Shown here piece after piece: positions 11,253 to 25,815 of a stretch of DNA of 64,000 nt. Source of the stretch: Triplophysa rosa. Taxonomy: Eukaryota; Chordata; Actinopteri; Cypriniformes; Nemacheilidae. Each line of letters starts with the position of its first letter. The first letter of the stretch is position 1. The translations under genes and the position numbers were made by a program. The stretch is taken from NCBI RefSeq assembly GCF_024868665.1, contig NC_079890.1, positions 2,461,880 to 2,525,879 of the forward strand. Reading direction: 5' to 3'. The notes beneath the pieces are model-generated. The model searched no databases. It was not told the origin of the DNA and saw only the letters and a list, made by a program, of their open reading frames with translations.

Positions 11253-14200
11253 CTATACATTTTCCTGGACTGAAAAGCACTGAAAAAATAAAGGGCTGCT
11301 TTCATCAGTCAGACTCCAGTCGTTTAAACCCAGGGAGGTGTGATCAAAATGGATAATGTTGCATCATCCCAGGCAGTTGGCGGTGGGCCACGACTGAGCG
11401 GGGGCCATTAAATATTTACCTTTTATTATACGCTCGCACAAAAACATGTGATCGCTCAGATACCGATAGTAAGTCCTCCAACGATCAGGCTATTCAAAAC
11501 CCAAAAGACCCATTCAAAAGCCTCAGCAGCGGGCCAAATGCTGCAAAATAGATTCGGACTATACAAAGCCTGAGCTGTAGATGAAGCCGAACTCTGCTGT
11601 GTGAAAGCTACGGGCTGCATAGAGACGAATAACCACACAATGTTCAGATCACACTGAATGCGATGTTATATCCCACAGTGCAATGCACCCATCCTGTCTT
11701 GCCATTTCAAATGTGACCATGGAACGTTTCATTTCCTTACCTTGTTTCTCCTTGACTATAATGCAAATATCATATGTATTTCTGAGATGATAACTTGACG
11801 CCACTTACTGAAATACATAAGCAACTTAACGAGGTCATGTAGCAAGCAGTTCATTCTCTTTTTAGCGTAGTATTTAAAAACTGTGTTGTAAGCAGTTGTG
11901 CTAGTATCTTATTCCGAACACAGCCATGTCTTCAGCTAACAGCTAATATTGATATTTGAGTAAACTGCATTAACAAGAGTGTGTGATTTATTGTTGACGT
12001 CGTAAACATTGAATAGAATCTCAGAATTCGGTCAACCAAATTGCTATCAGGCAATTAAACTCTGGCTTTTTTGGTTAAACCAATCACTGACATGGGTCAT
12101 TCAATTGCTCAAAGCCATAATGACTTGTCAATAAACGAAGCAAGGTGGAACTAAAAATATAGCCGCAAGCAAACATGATCAGGGTCCAAGCAGGTTTAGA
12201 CAAATAGGCCGAATATTTCTGAATTAGAACATTTGAAAGAACAGGTGCTGTGAATAATTTGCATTGTTTCTGGTCGATTGCAAATCAGTTGTATAGTGCC
12301 CCTATTAACAGAATTTGATTTCAGAAATTGATATCAGAGGCTGTATCAGGACTAGGTCTGTCATGATATCAGATTTTTACTACCTGATTCATGTGGCCAA
12401 AATCATTTACAATAACCATATAACCGCGATACCTATTGACATGATTTTAAACAAATAAACAAATATTTAAAAAATGCTAACAGTCAAAATCATCTTTAAT
12501 TTTGTTTTATTTTGTGTTTTCTTTTCTTTGGCCAACGAAAGAGTGTCATACCATCAATTATACCACCCCGATATTTTCTCTCTGATAATCGTGCCTCTAA
12601 ATGGCATGTAACAGTGATTGATCATGGTTCTTGCTGTCTCTGTGTGCGGTTCTTATCCAGTTTAAACTGAAAAAAGCAAGGAACCTTTAGCCGCAGTCAA
12701 AGGTCTGGCTACACGAGACTAACTAAATAATTACACATCCGGGTTAATGGCACAGATAGCACTTCTTTCATCACGTCTGTGAGGCACGAAGGGAATGAAA
12801 TTGAATCAATAACCACAGCCAATTAAAACTCCCCAAACCAAAGTACATACGTTCAGTCTGAAGAGTTCAGTCTGAAGAGTCTAAAAATACATCTACAAAC
12901 GGCATGGTAAACAGAGCGCAAAGGTACACACTGGCTAATCTTAAATGTGCGGTACAGCTGATGACAGAGGTGAGCCGCCGTCACCCAATATCTGGGTTAG
13001 CATAATGGTCCAATCAGTCACAGCGCTAAAGGCAAGAATGTCATTATTGTCTGATTTTACTCAAGCCGTGCTGCAGATAGTTATGTAACATGCTTCAAAT
13101 CAGCATTTCTAGCTCTTCAGTTATAATTCTAGATAGAAGTCCCTTAAAACCAAGTACAACACACAGAGACACACGCGCACTGCACCTGTGTAAATGTCAC
13201 AGTATTACACAGCAAACAAACAAGCTCAAACCGAGATTAAAAAGAAAGTGTAAAACATTCAATTTCAATAATTCTGAGCTTGTTAAAAATAAAAGCATTT
13301 TGTTTTTTGTGGTTTTTGTGACCATGTTATGCTGTCAAGAACTTGATGCGACACTGGGATTCCTCTTTTGACACTCTCTGTTTCCAAAGGCAGAAAAATG
13401 TCACTAAAGGGCACATACATTACTAAATTAGCATTTTGGAAGAACAAATTATATTTTAAAGGTGACGTATTTCACAGTATTTCGAGATCTTCGTTGTGTT
13501 TTTGTGGTGCACTGTAACAGGAGTTCACTCGTAGTTTGAGAAAAAATATTTGAACATATTTTACCTTTATTCTTCACCGCTGTTTCTCTTATTACAAAAT
13601 GACCCTCATTCCGATACGCTCTGATTGGTCAAGCTGACCCAATCTGTTGTGACTGGTCACCAGCGAGTTTCGGCATCACAGTCTGTTGTGATTGGTCAAA
13701 CGCTCAAAGCTTCAGTGGAGAATGTCCCGCCTTCCAATACCGTTAGCGTTAGCTCTTAGCAATAAACAGTAAGAATGGCTTCAGTTTCACATCGTTAGTT
13801 CAACACACGAATCAACACAGAAGCCTTTCTTTCAAACATAATGGAGGCCTGCTAATGTGTGAAAGTGTGCATGTGTAAACGTCAATCCTTGTTAGAGATC
13901 ACGATTGTGTTTTTACCCTACTATGGCGAGGTCGAGGTGCACTGTCTACGATGGCGAGGGACGTAACACGAATAGGTTCCAATTGTGCGTCAGATCGGTT
14001 CCATAAATAGTAATATCAAGTTATGCTTGATCAGTTTTGACCCGAGCTGGACGCTAGCGCATCATCCTATATACACTGTCACCTCTTCATATGTCCATTC
14101 AAGTAGAAAATGAAAAGTGAGAAATGAAAAACACTGGTAAAAAAAACCCTTGTTTTTCATGTCCTGAGAGCAATCAAACACAAGGGGAAATCCTGACTGA

Positions 14201-17200
14201 GGTTGTCATAATTCACGCATGAAAGGGTTAGAGATATATGAAAATAATTCACTCCCCCTCATGCCATCACAAATCTTCAACTGAACACAAAGATCAAAAA
14301 ACATATCTGTCACATCATGCATATGTATAGATTCAAAATACCGACGCTCCAAAAAGCACACCATAAAAATAACCCAAATGACTCCATTGGGTTAATAAAC
14401 CACATGAATGTTTGAGAAACAATATTTTCATCTTATTTAGCGAAATCAAGGCCTGTAAAAATACTACACTCAATCAAGTCAAGTGGTCATAATATATTCC
14501 ATCATGAGATGCTGAAGTTACTGAATTTAGTGCTCTTAGGGATTTTTTGTTTCGTTTTAATTAGTGGATATTTTTATAAAAATCTTTACGTTTCACTGAC
14601 AAAAGTAAGTCATATACAGTACATCTGCGATGTCGTGAGCGTGAATAAATTATAAGCAAATTTATTTTTCGGAGGAACTGTTCCTTTAATGATGTGAATC
14701 AAGGTACTGCTCTCAAGCTTTTAGTATATCTCCATTTTACAGAACTAAACTAGGATTAAAATATAATAAACTGACTTTTTTGTACTTAAATTGTGAACAT
14801 GTCACGGTTTTGACATCAACAACTGTGCAGATTTCAGAAAGACACGTTTCTTTGGAATCAATGAAGGGTCTTTTTGGACCAAAGAGAGGTGAGCCCTAAA
14901 AGACTGTGGAACGCTTTTCAATTTTCTCTCTCAAAAGACCCTTTTAGGAACAAGAACTTTATGTGAAGCAGTACTTGTACATTTGCACTTGCGCACTTAT
15001 TCTACGCACTTATAAGGGCACTTATGCCATAACAAAACGGAGACCATCAGATGTATTTAAATAATTTGCACATTTATCAAAGGTTCGCACTGTGTTTTGT
15101 TAATTCCTGCTCTTTCAGATGTCACAGAAACGTTCAATGAGGCTGCCTGAGGTTTATCATCGCTTACATGAAGGCAAACGGCTCTTTCAATAGAAGCTGA
15201 GAAGGGTTACGGACAGATTTTGTTGCGTGAGGAGGAAGGAATATCCTCAAGCAATCAGTGTGCTGTCGAACGATATGAAGCTTTTTTTGAAGTCGCAATC
15301 CCTTTTTAATTCATTATTTTCTATTTCTGCCCTTGAAGTCATTTTGTTATGCATGAACCAAGACAAATATACGTATCTCACGCTTGATGTGCCCGTCTGT
15401 AATGCCTATATTAGCAGAGGTGCCGCCTGTGATTGGCATAAGCGGGTGGCTTTTTAAACCACTTAATGTCGCTGCCAAACACTGTCCAAACACTTACCAT
15501 TCCTGCTCCGGTTTATGTTCTTGTGATATAACATGATTCACACACATTTTCTCTGAGTAACTTCCAGACACTGTGAGTGGATAATTAAGCTGTCACTTCA
15601 AGAAAAGATCAAAAGGTGCAAGACATATAATGTAAAATAATAAAGTCTTATAATTGGCTTTAAAAATCAATGTTGCTTAACCTTTACATGACGCCTCTAT
15701 ATACGCACATAAAGATTTTTCATAACACGCATACATAACAACTTGTAATAATATTTGTGTGTGCATTTAGTATCCATTTTTATTATAGATTATTTAATTA
15801 TAATTAAGTACATATTAATTATGTTTTATGATCAAGTGCAACATGTTTTTTTGAATTAAAAATTGACATTATGAAACACAATATACTTAAAATATGAATA
15901 ACCTCATTGTTTTTATTATTATTATTATTATCTCTTGAATACTGTAAATTTAAGCACAATTTGCTTTCTCCCCAGTCATGATTAGGGGAGGGGTTTCAAT
16001 CTTGCTTTTTTCTAATAATCATACTATTTCTATGATTCACATATGCAAATTGTGCCACCTCGTAAAAAATGACATTCCCCATAAAAAAAATTCAGTTTCA
16101 AAGAGATTGTCGCAATGCATTCTGGGATTGCCCTAACCATTAAAGATACATTTGATGCTGCGTTTAAATTCATTTAAAAGGAAGGATTTTTTTTAATACT
16201 GTATGTAAATATTTCATATGACTCAAAAAAAGATCACTAGTTTTTAGTGCAACATATCAATTCACCATAATATATTGTTTCACGACAAGTGTTTTGAATG
16301 ATTCCCAGTGCAAAAATGATGAAACGGATGAAAGCTTTTGAAAGATATAAAGATGGATCTTTTCCCTTCTGTTTAGATTTGTGCGCTGAAGGCATAGCGC
16401 AAAGGAAAGAAAAAAACCCACGAATGACATTCAGAATATTCCTTTTGTTTGATCAACTCAAGAAGAAGACGAGGGTTCCTCGTTCTCAAACACACAGTGT
16501 GTGCCGGCATTCTTCAGAAGCAAATTGTGATCTTTAAAAAAGGCGAGTTCCTCGCACATCTGGGATTAAAACGATTATAGACTATTTTGGGGTTTCTGTG
16601 AGCGCCGTGCTGTTGAACAAACACTGGAGCTGATTTGAATTCGCCCACACTTCGACACGGAACATGACGCAGTCTCTCCGAGGGATGACGCTTCTGCTCG
16701 AAACGCAGCAGATGATGTTTATGACATGTACAGTGCGGGCTACAAGTGTTCTTCTAGCAAACAAACCGGACGGATGACTGCGTCTTTGACTAATGTATGA
16801 GATACACGGCTCTTCGCACGATAGAACAACTAAAGATGCAGAAAAGAACATAAAACATTAGGTTTGGGAATAACCAGGGATAATAATTAGCCATAAAGCC
16901 AAGCATGTTTACCGTACCCTGGTGACCGAAAACAATGACGTCATCAAATCCAATTTACAGTAAATTCATTACAGTGACAGTAGTCTCAATGCCATGCAAT
17001 CTTTTCGGTCAAAAACTTTCGGCACTCGAACATGTGATCTTTCGGTGACCAGTATTAATCCCTTCCAGTATTTAGCCACTTTCCCCAAAAGTCAAAATCT
17101 TAGAGACATAGCTTCTACCCTCCCTTTTCCATCCTTTGTAAGTCATTATAAATCAAGATTATTCAACAGTTATACAAGATTATACGTTTAACTTTGTTCA

Positions 17201-19214
17201 CGACTGAAGTAAATGACCATTTACAGTCCTAACATTCTCAATGATACGTGAAATTAAAGCAGCGATTAAGATTCATTGTAAAGGTAGTTAGTCAGCTCTT
17301 GGTCAGTATCCATGACCACCGGTTTAGCAATCTGCTAATTTGCTCTCAAATGTCATGGCAAAAATTGTACATCCGGCTTTACGTTAATAGACGTCCTTTG
17401 TTCCATTGAGGTTATCTAATCTGAAAATTACTTTTACAATTGTCAGTAATTATCCCGCTACATGAATAAAACTAGCCTGCGTTTGTTCCCATCGGTGCAG
17501 AAAAGCATCTCCAGGACACAGATTGTTTTATAAAAGCTGTGACACAAGAACTAACAAAAAGCCTTTTCAGAAATGGCTAAACGCAGGCCCGTCCACTTGC
17601 GAGGAAACATATGGGTGTCGTCTGATTTTACAATTATGCGTGATACACATTGAAACAGAAAATGTATTTCATTTAATAAAACCTTATGTCAAAGTTTCCT
17701 TTTTGTTCCAAAATGTAACAAATGTAATAGCTTTTGTTATGTAATACAGGTCTAGACACTAATTCTACATTATGTTGTATAATTGCACTGCTTTCAAGAA
17801 AGCACTTAATTGATATTCTTCAGACAGTCTGGTTAGGTTTTTCTTCTGTAAAGTATAAAAGTACTACATTCATTTAATGTGAGAACGACTTAATGTGCAG
17901 ACTCCATTAAACATGGTTTGTGTATACTTTCTTAGATGTCCTCATAGTGTCTTTTTGTTTGTTTTTACATTTGTTTATACAAGAAAATAGATTTAACGCT
18001 TTTTATATCTCCAAATGGTCTGAATTTATACTTGGCACTAACATGCGACCGTATTCGGATGTCCACATTCACATTGAAAATACAAGTGTAAACACGTCTC
18101 ACAAAACAAAACCCCACCAAGTGTCATTATTCCCTCTAAATAATTCTCTCTCACAGCTGTATCACTTTCTTCTCCTTTAAAACTCTGCCTTATAAGCGCT
18201 GACAGTTCCTTCAGGAAATGCAAATCTGTTTTATCTAGAACGTAAACTTTGTCATTCGTACTGGGCTTGATACAACAATACACAAGAAAGAAAACGTGCA
18301 CGCTTCCTAAACACACATCATCATGTTGTGGCTATGGAAGTTGTGAGCCTCTATTAAATCAAGTGACCTATCAATGGAAACAGAGTGTTGATGCGGTGCG
18401 GGCAAAAATGAGTTCACTGTCGCATCCCTCTCTCCTGTGACAACAGTGACAACACAGCGTGACCATCACAGAAATTGCCTATTATGGATGACAGTTCCAC
18501 TAAAGCTAATGCGCAAAATGCCCCTGTGTTTTTCGGAAACGTATTGCACAGGTCAGGGAGATGGGAGTCGGAAAAATCACAATACAGATACATGCAGGAA
18601 TATACTGTGTGATGGGCAAGTCGATCGTCCGGCAAAGCCTGTGCAGAGCACACATGAATATCAAATATTTACAAATATTTGTGTCTGAGCTAAAGCCCTT
18701 ATTAAAGATCCTTATCAAATATTTAATGCACACAACCGCCATTTGGAGACACTGTGTCCATAAATGATTTACTGTAGAGATGTGAGGGTGTATTTTAGAC
18801 CCTTTGCTGAATTATAATATATATCATTTTGCAGCTCTTTTTGCATTACATTAGACTTAATAGTCAACCACACTCCATTGCATTAAGTAGATATTCCACT
18901 AGCTAAATATATTTTGTCTGACATGAAAGTAAATTACTGGTCACACACACAAGTATTAAATTCACATTCTCCATGTGTTAGCCATTAGTGTATAAATGCT
19001 CAATCACCTGCGCATTAAACCTATTTAACTACAAGCCACGCTGCCCAGCGAGTCTTAAAAACATAATAGACAGCTTGCGTGTATGGACATACGCATTTAA
19101 GAAAGATTATCAGGCCACCGCACTACCAAGTCTATTGACTTGGTTGACAACCTGGGGTACATGCAGCCGAGTTCACATGGGAGGTAGCGAACCCCATATG
19201 CTTTAAGGTCAAAT

Positions 19215-19560
19215 ATAAATTCATATAGTTATTTCAAACCTGTATGACTTTCCTTCTTCTGAAGAACACAAAAGAAGAAAATTGTGATATTTTGAAGAAT
19301 GTTGGTAACCGAACCGCGTTACCCATTGTCTTGCATAGGTTATCTGTCCATACAACAGAGGTGAATGGGTACTGCAGTTGTTCAGTTATTAATATTCTTC
19401 AAAATAACATCTTTCATGTTCTGCAGAAGAAAAAAGTCTCAGGAGGGTAATTAAATGATGATAGATTACATTTTTTTGGGAATATATATTTTTTTTGGGG
19501 GGGGGGCAGATTGTCGTAAATGTACCTAGGGGGCTCCAAGGAAAAAAGTTGAGAACCACT
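19215..19560. mobile_element. Angel-type element followed by a hAT terminal fragment
   Basis: From 19215 to 19470 the words CAAACCTGTATGACTTTC, AATTGTGATATTTTGAAGAA and CATGTTCTGCAGAAGAAAAA appear in the inverted-repeat order of Angel-type copies in this window. From about 19490 a G-rich segment leads to GTTGAGAACCACTGATCTAG, which is the right terminus of the GTGGTTCTCAAACTGG hAT MITE family, here without a left end. Confidence 0.6.
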
Positions 19561-20899
19561 GATCTAGAACAAATTACCAAGATAGCCAAGCATGTCTTTA
19601 ATGACAACAATATGGCAAAAAACTTAAATATACTCTGCCTTCAAATAACCAGAATAATCCATATACAATAGTGTGCAGTACAGTAACTTTGCATTTGGTT
19701 GTGTATTGTCTTGGTATACTACACGTGATAGAAGAATTTTTCACATTTTATTTAGATAATTCTAATTTTAGCATTTCTTTCTTGCACAATATGAGTTTGC
19801 TTTTGTCTAATCCAATGCGCCTCCCCGCCGGGCCAAGTTTGAGCTGATTGTATTGTCTGATTTCCTGGATTGATCCGGATAACAAACGCAAACCATGAAA
19901 CAATCGTATCTGTAATAAGCATTCTGACCTCGGATGGATCACTCTCCAACAAATGAATCTTTTCTTTTCAGAGGTTTAAACAATAAAGTGCATAAAAGCG
20001 TCTTTTTATAATCACTCATCCCAATTATGTCTGGATTGCATCATTTTTAAACAGTGTTACAGCACGAGGGACCCGGCCCTTCACAGGCATGAAATTGATT
20101 TAGCGCACTGCCTTTAGGGGGCCGATAATGACCCCTCATCTCTGCATGACACACACCTTCATCTCCATTTCACACACCCTTACGAGGAAGAGAATGAGCC
20201 TGACATCCTTGGAGAGGTTTTTTATCAATGTCCCTTATTCCCATTATAATGGAGTTGAGATGGGCAGTATCTGTCTAGTGAACAACATTGAGGGGTCAAG
20301 TGTTATTACTATGCGCTACCTATGTGGGAAAGAAGAGGTTCTTTACACCACCTCCATCACAGAGAAGAAACCTGTTTCCATGGGTTACCAAACTGGATTT
20401 TTAAATTGTGGTGCAAGGCCGAACAAAACCTGCCGGCATATGGGTGTTAAAATGCGGTTGCTAAGGAGTTCTGACAGGTTGCTAGGGTGCTCCTATGTGG
20501 TTACTCGGGTGTCCTCAGTTGTTGCTAGGCCGTTACCGTCCAAAGGTAAAAGTAATAGACCATTTTGCAAGACATAAACAACGCTAGTCCAGAAGAACTA
20601 CCGGTTTCATTATTTTAACACGATACAAAATGTAAAGCAAAATTCAACCTAGGGGACATTTAGAATTGGATCAATGAATGAAACGAACATCTTTAAGACT
20701 TAATTAAATATGTGAAATGTAAAAATAAAAACGTAAACAGGAAGTGCTTCTGGACCAGAGTTGTTTAGATCTAATAAAATGCATATATATGACATCTGAC
20801 AGGAGACGGCTCACAGACGAATCGCAGATGAGCAAACAATAAAAAAATATGTCTTACAGATGTAAATAAAGACATCAAATGTCTGTAAGATGTTTATGA

Positions 20900-21070
20900 T
20901 TAACACCGTGTCTACACCGGACGCGACGCAACATGAAAAAGACATTAGGAACGCATTAGAACCTATTATAATTTAAAATTTTGTCCACACTGGATTCGAC
21001 GCGACGCTTAATGGGTTTGTCGCGCCAGTGTAGAATTGATGTAAAACTGCTCTTTCTAAGACATTTAGCA
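20900..21070 (+). repeat. dispersed repeat, plus-orientation copy (ACACCGGACGCGACG family)
   Basis: GTGTCTACACCGGACGCGAC, then GACATTAGGAACGCATTAGA and CACACTGGATTCGACGCG. The same ordered words occur in reverse complement at 61305-61430, so this is a dispersed element. The ends are not defined and there is no coding content. Confidence 0.65.
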
Positions 21071-23771
21071 GATGTTTTCACAATGCAGATGTTTTCCATG
21101 GGCTGGTTGCACTAGCAACTAGAATGGCAGAATCACTGAACTAGCGCGCCTCCGTGTGTGTATTCATCTGCCTGTGTTGGGCATGTCAAAATAAAATAAT
21201 CTTTTTTATTTCATTGGCAGTTGGCAGTAAAATGAAATCATGTATGACATGCTGTATTGTTTTTAATTAGCAATTGTTTATTAATTAAATATATAATACC
21301 TATTATGTTATTCATAATTAGGTAGTATTCTATTTAATAAAAACATATTTTTACTGTTAGTATGTTATGTAAAATAAGTTTAAATCAAACGTTTTGAAAT
21401 TCACAACATTTCAACACAACTTTTCCTCACGAATTCAAAGGCTGCTATTGGACTATTGAAGGTAAACGTCATATTATGAGACTACGCATTACTTTACGGA
21501 GAGCTTATGAACTATTAGCTACGTTCTGCCTTGAGACCAAATGGTGCGACCGAATAACGAACAGAGTTAGTTACAAACTAGCTAGTAGTTACTAAGCCTC
21601 TAGAGTGGACTTTACGTTCTCATTCAAGAAAGAACTTACGAATGGCTGGTGCAACCCTACCCTGATCTCCAGATCTTTAGCAGACGTCTTACAGACGTAC
21701 ATGTGCTAGCTGGGAAGCTTCTTCGTCATTTCCTTCCTCCTCGTTAGCTATTCTTTTCCTACACTATAACTATTCATAAAAATTGATTTGAGAAAAAAAC
21801 GATGCTTGCATTGGCAAACACCACCAATAATACCGTGATACTCTGGCAAAATGGGTTTATACAGGCACACGTTGTGAGTTACAGAACGCTTGAGCTTGAG
21901 ACAATAAAAAATGATTTTTTTTAAACTGATGTGTTTTTCATCTCAAGAGAGGTATGTGTTCACTACTAAAATGGTGTGATTATAGATACGGCTTTGGTCA
22001 CTGGGAGGGCAGGCATATATTTCTCGAGTTGAGTGTGCTAATTCAAGCAGGGAAGTATCCTTTTGAAATCCATTCATAATGGAGAGCCTTTCAAAATTGC
22101 GAAATGGAACCGAATGGCCCTGCTTTGCTTTTGAGGAAGGGAATAAAACTCGAGCTGTTCGTTGCTGTGATTTTGACATCAGAAAACGGTTATTGTTCCA
22201 AATCGCCGACAGATCCTGCGCCTTTGAGCATGCCCATCTGTCAAAGAAACGGCACGTCAGCATCACTACAGACACGTCTGTGGCCGTCTTCGCATGTGAG
22301 CTGTTGTTCTGCGTGTGGCCCCATTGACTGCTTCATTCGCTGGGGCGAGGTGACTCGGTCGCCCGTGAAATCTTCGGGTTTGATGATGTGTGTTAAATAG
22401 CCCTCGGCTTATTGCAGTAATGTACCTGGGAAGGTTGGAAGCCCTTATGACAGCATTGATAAGATCTTAATAGGCAGGTGAAATATCAGGGCAGAGACTG
22501 CGGAGGGGATGCGCAGGGGAGTTTCAATGGTGAAGCTTAAATAAAATCTGTCACATGTGGTTAGCGATGTTACGATCGTGAGTCATAACTCAGTTTACTT
22601 CCTCAGTGTTGGGCAAAAAGCATCTTATTACATTTCAGATGTCTGATGGCAATATTAAGATATAGTCAAGCACACTTTCATTGTGGATTATAAAATCTGT
22701 TGATTCTGAATCATGCAACTTAATGCTATTACAGATATGATTTATTCTTAAAGAGTACGTAACATGAGATCATGAAAATTACATTTCACGCAGTGTGTAA
22801 TGTTGGCGTGTTTGAAAGTAAGCAGTCTGCCAAGTTGTAAATCCGAAGGTGAATGAATAACAAAGTTATTGGCTTGGAAAAAAGGTAGTCGACTCTGAAT
22901 CACGCAAACGAGTCGTCCCTAGTCCGATTCGCGAACCGCCGCGGATTTACGTCGCTACATATAGTCCCGCCTACGTTTTACTAGGACTGCCTGCGAAAAC
23001 ATCACTCTTCTCCCCCAAACACTGTAGCTCGTGAGCCTCATTCTCAGTAGACCAATCACAGCAGATTAGACCATCTGACCAATCACAGCAGACTAGATTT
23101 AAAGGAGGGGATTAGATAGATGAATCATGGAACGAATCATTTGAGTCAGTCAAGAATTAAGGTAAGAATAACTGCCTATTATTACGAAATAATAGTGTTC
23201 TTACACCTTCTATGTACATAAACTTGTTGTTGGACACTCCATAAATCCCTAGTTATGTACTCTTTAAATTACAGATCTGAGGCAGGACATGATCTCTGAT
23301 TATAATTCAGTTTACACAATGACAGCAAGATAAGTCTGAAGCGCTCAGTTTATTAAACTAAAAATGGAAATCCTTGTACTCTATGTGTTTTGGGCCTGAA
23401 AACTCAAACTTCTGAAATAAATATTTTTCAAGTTCAAGCTTTTGAAAACGATACCATTATTGTCTCTTCTGTAGTGTAAACTACAAAAATGCAAAAACGT
23501 GAAATGTGTATGTTTTGCGAGTGCATAGTGTTTCTTTACAAAGTGACATCGCCAACTACTGGCCTGGCATGCATAGCACGGCGTTTTTAGTTGTTTTCGC
23601 AGATCCGTGTGAACATGGATTGTTTTGATAATGTTGTTGTCTGTATGCTAAAATGCAAAGGAAAAACTGTTTTTAGCACATTACTGTCGTGTAAACGTAC
23701 CCTTAAAATAAACTACACTTGCATCCTGTCCTGACAGGAAATGAAATTATATGGAACATCACTACCTAAAC

Positions 23772-24022
23772 CAATGGTTCTTGAACTGGGGACCAAGATT
23801 TTGTGGCATTTTATGAAATACAGAAATTGATCATACATTTTATGCAATCAAACCTCAGAAAAATAACCAACCAAACCAAAAGAATTGATGTTTCAGCATT
23901 GTATAACTGAATATGTTTTTGGTTTGATTAAGTTCAAGACGATAAGTTTCTATTTTGGGGGCTACAAAGCAATGCACCCTACACAAAGGGGGCCTTACAA
24001 AGAAACATTTTGAGAACCACCG
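23772..24022. mobile_element. hAT MITE, copy 1, with exact 8-bp target duplication
   Basis: The 251-bp element starts CAATGGTTCTTGAACTGGGG and ends (reverse complement) CGGTGGTTCTCAAAATG. It is flanked by a perfect ACCTAAAC duplication at 23764-23771 and 24023-24030. No coding content. Closely related to the copies at 48466-48729 and 57684-57947. Confidence 0.88.
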
Positions 24023-24091
24023 ACCTAAACCAAACCACCTAAGCCATGATAGTATGCAACGACAAAAGCTTCAGTAAAATTAACACACACT

Positions 24092-24335
24092 TAAAGTGAT
24101 AGTTCACCCAAAAAAAAACAATCTGTCAAACTGTTTACAACTATGAAATTGAGAATTTTTTGTGTCCATACAATGGTGAAGTCAATGGGGTCCATTGTTG
24201 TTTGGTTACCAATATTCTGCAAAACATTATCTTCTGTGCTCTACAGATAAAAAAGAAAGTCATACATGTTTGGAATGACATGAAGATAAGTAAATGATGA
24301 AAGTACTTTAACTTTTGGGTGAAATATCCCTTTAC
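24092..24335. mobile_element. Angel-type inverted-repeat element
   Basis: The left end TAAAGTGATAGTTCACCC and the right end (reverse complement) TAAAGGGATATTTCACCC are inverted repeats. The interior carries the cyprinid words TTGTGTCCATACAATG, GTTGTTTGGTTACC and AAGAAAGTCATACATGTTTG. It is noncoding and can fold back on itself. Confidence 0.8.
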
Positions 24336-25815
24336 AGTACCTTGATTTGAAAGACCAGCATTTAGCCCTATTTGGACAGTAGGTGCCGAACGGGAACATG
24401 AGGTAATATCCTCTTTTATGACCCGTGTTTTTCTCCCACCATCTTGTAGCAAATTTGGGGCTGAATTACCTGGTTTTGTACACCAGAATGGTGGTAATTT
24501 CATTATAATGACAAAAACATGTCACTCCGCATAATAACGCTTAGTTTCCTTCACATTCTCGTAAACGGGACATGTGACTGACCACATGCGTTTCGAGAGT
24601 TCTGATTTGTCAGATTTGTGCAATAATTGTCAATTATGTGCCTGAGAAACCATTTCCGCTTGAATAGTCCCTTCGACTCCATTCAGCTGGGAAAGAGGCG
24701 CACTGTTACTAATACAACAGGGAGAAAATGCTCAAGAAGGTAACCAGGGTTACCTGGTAATGGTCTTGAATTGAGAACATACAAACCCTTATCGATCACA
24801 TATTTCCTTCTGAGGAATTAAAGCAACACTCCAAGCCCTCAATTACGAACGAACAACAAGTAAAGAATGGGCCGCTCCGAGACAAAACATTAACAATGGG
24901 AACAGTGACAGAACAGCACCCAGGCTGAAAAGGCAAGCGAAATCAATGGGCACGCTGTGGCCCAACATCCGTCTACCGTATGATTAGATGATTTAATAGC
25001 AGTCCAAGGGCCCAAACAAAGACAGAGCGATACACACACACGCGCACAAAATCTGATTTTACCGGCTGCCCCAAAATAGTCCCTGATCAAACTCTGTCGG
25101 CAAAAAAAAGGCTTTAGAATGATCGAGCGAGGCAAAAATCCAATACAGCTCAATCTGAGGTAATGGCTGCCTAACACCTCCAGCTGATTTGAAGAGAAAA
25201 ACAGGACAAGTGGTCTATTGTGGGAAGGCCAGCACGCTGAAAGGGGCTGGTATTGACGTCACTCTCCGAGTGTCAAGTCTTTTATGCCTCTTCAACCTTG
25301 CCAATGATCGTGAAGCATAAAGAGGCGTCGCTCTCCGAGTCAACGGAGCTCATATTCTCCATCTTTCGTAGGACTGTTAAATTGTGGCGACACAAACACG
25401 TGAAAGGATGTGGGGAGATATGCGCCAAGCGTCTTCATCGGGAAGACAAATGTGAGGTCTGCAATGAGAACAGTAAACAAAACATAATCATTTTCTGTAA
25501 TTTCATTCCTATTTGACGTATTGCCTCGGACACACAGTCATTATTCAAAAGCACAGTGAATTGAGGACAATTCTGGGGAAATTGGCGAGTCTCAAGAAAA
25601 TAACAGCAATGTATATCGTAGAAATTTGTGTACTGGTTGGGATTTGGCTACACAGCGATGTATTCACCAGCAATGTTACACATACAGTACATTGTACAGG
25701 TAGCGACAACGTAGCACAGCAGAGTAACATGAAAATAAAAAGTGGGACTTGTCGAAAAAGTCAAAAAGTATTCGAGCAATGTTGCAATATACCACATTGA
25801 TATCTGCAAACTTCA

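Noticed and set aside
20128..20577. 149-codon plus-strand ORF, the longest in the window
   Set aside because: No recognisable domain, no splice or promoter context, and its 3' part overlaps a GTTGCTAGG-type repeat. In 20 kb of intron an ORF of this size can occur by chance.
24141..24503. 120-codon minus-strand ORF
   Set aside because: Half of it is the Angel-type element at 24092-24335; the rest has no recognised similarity.
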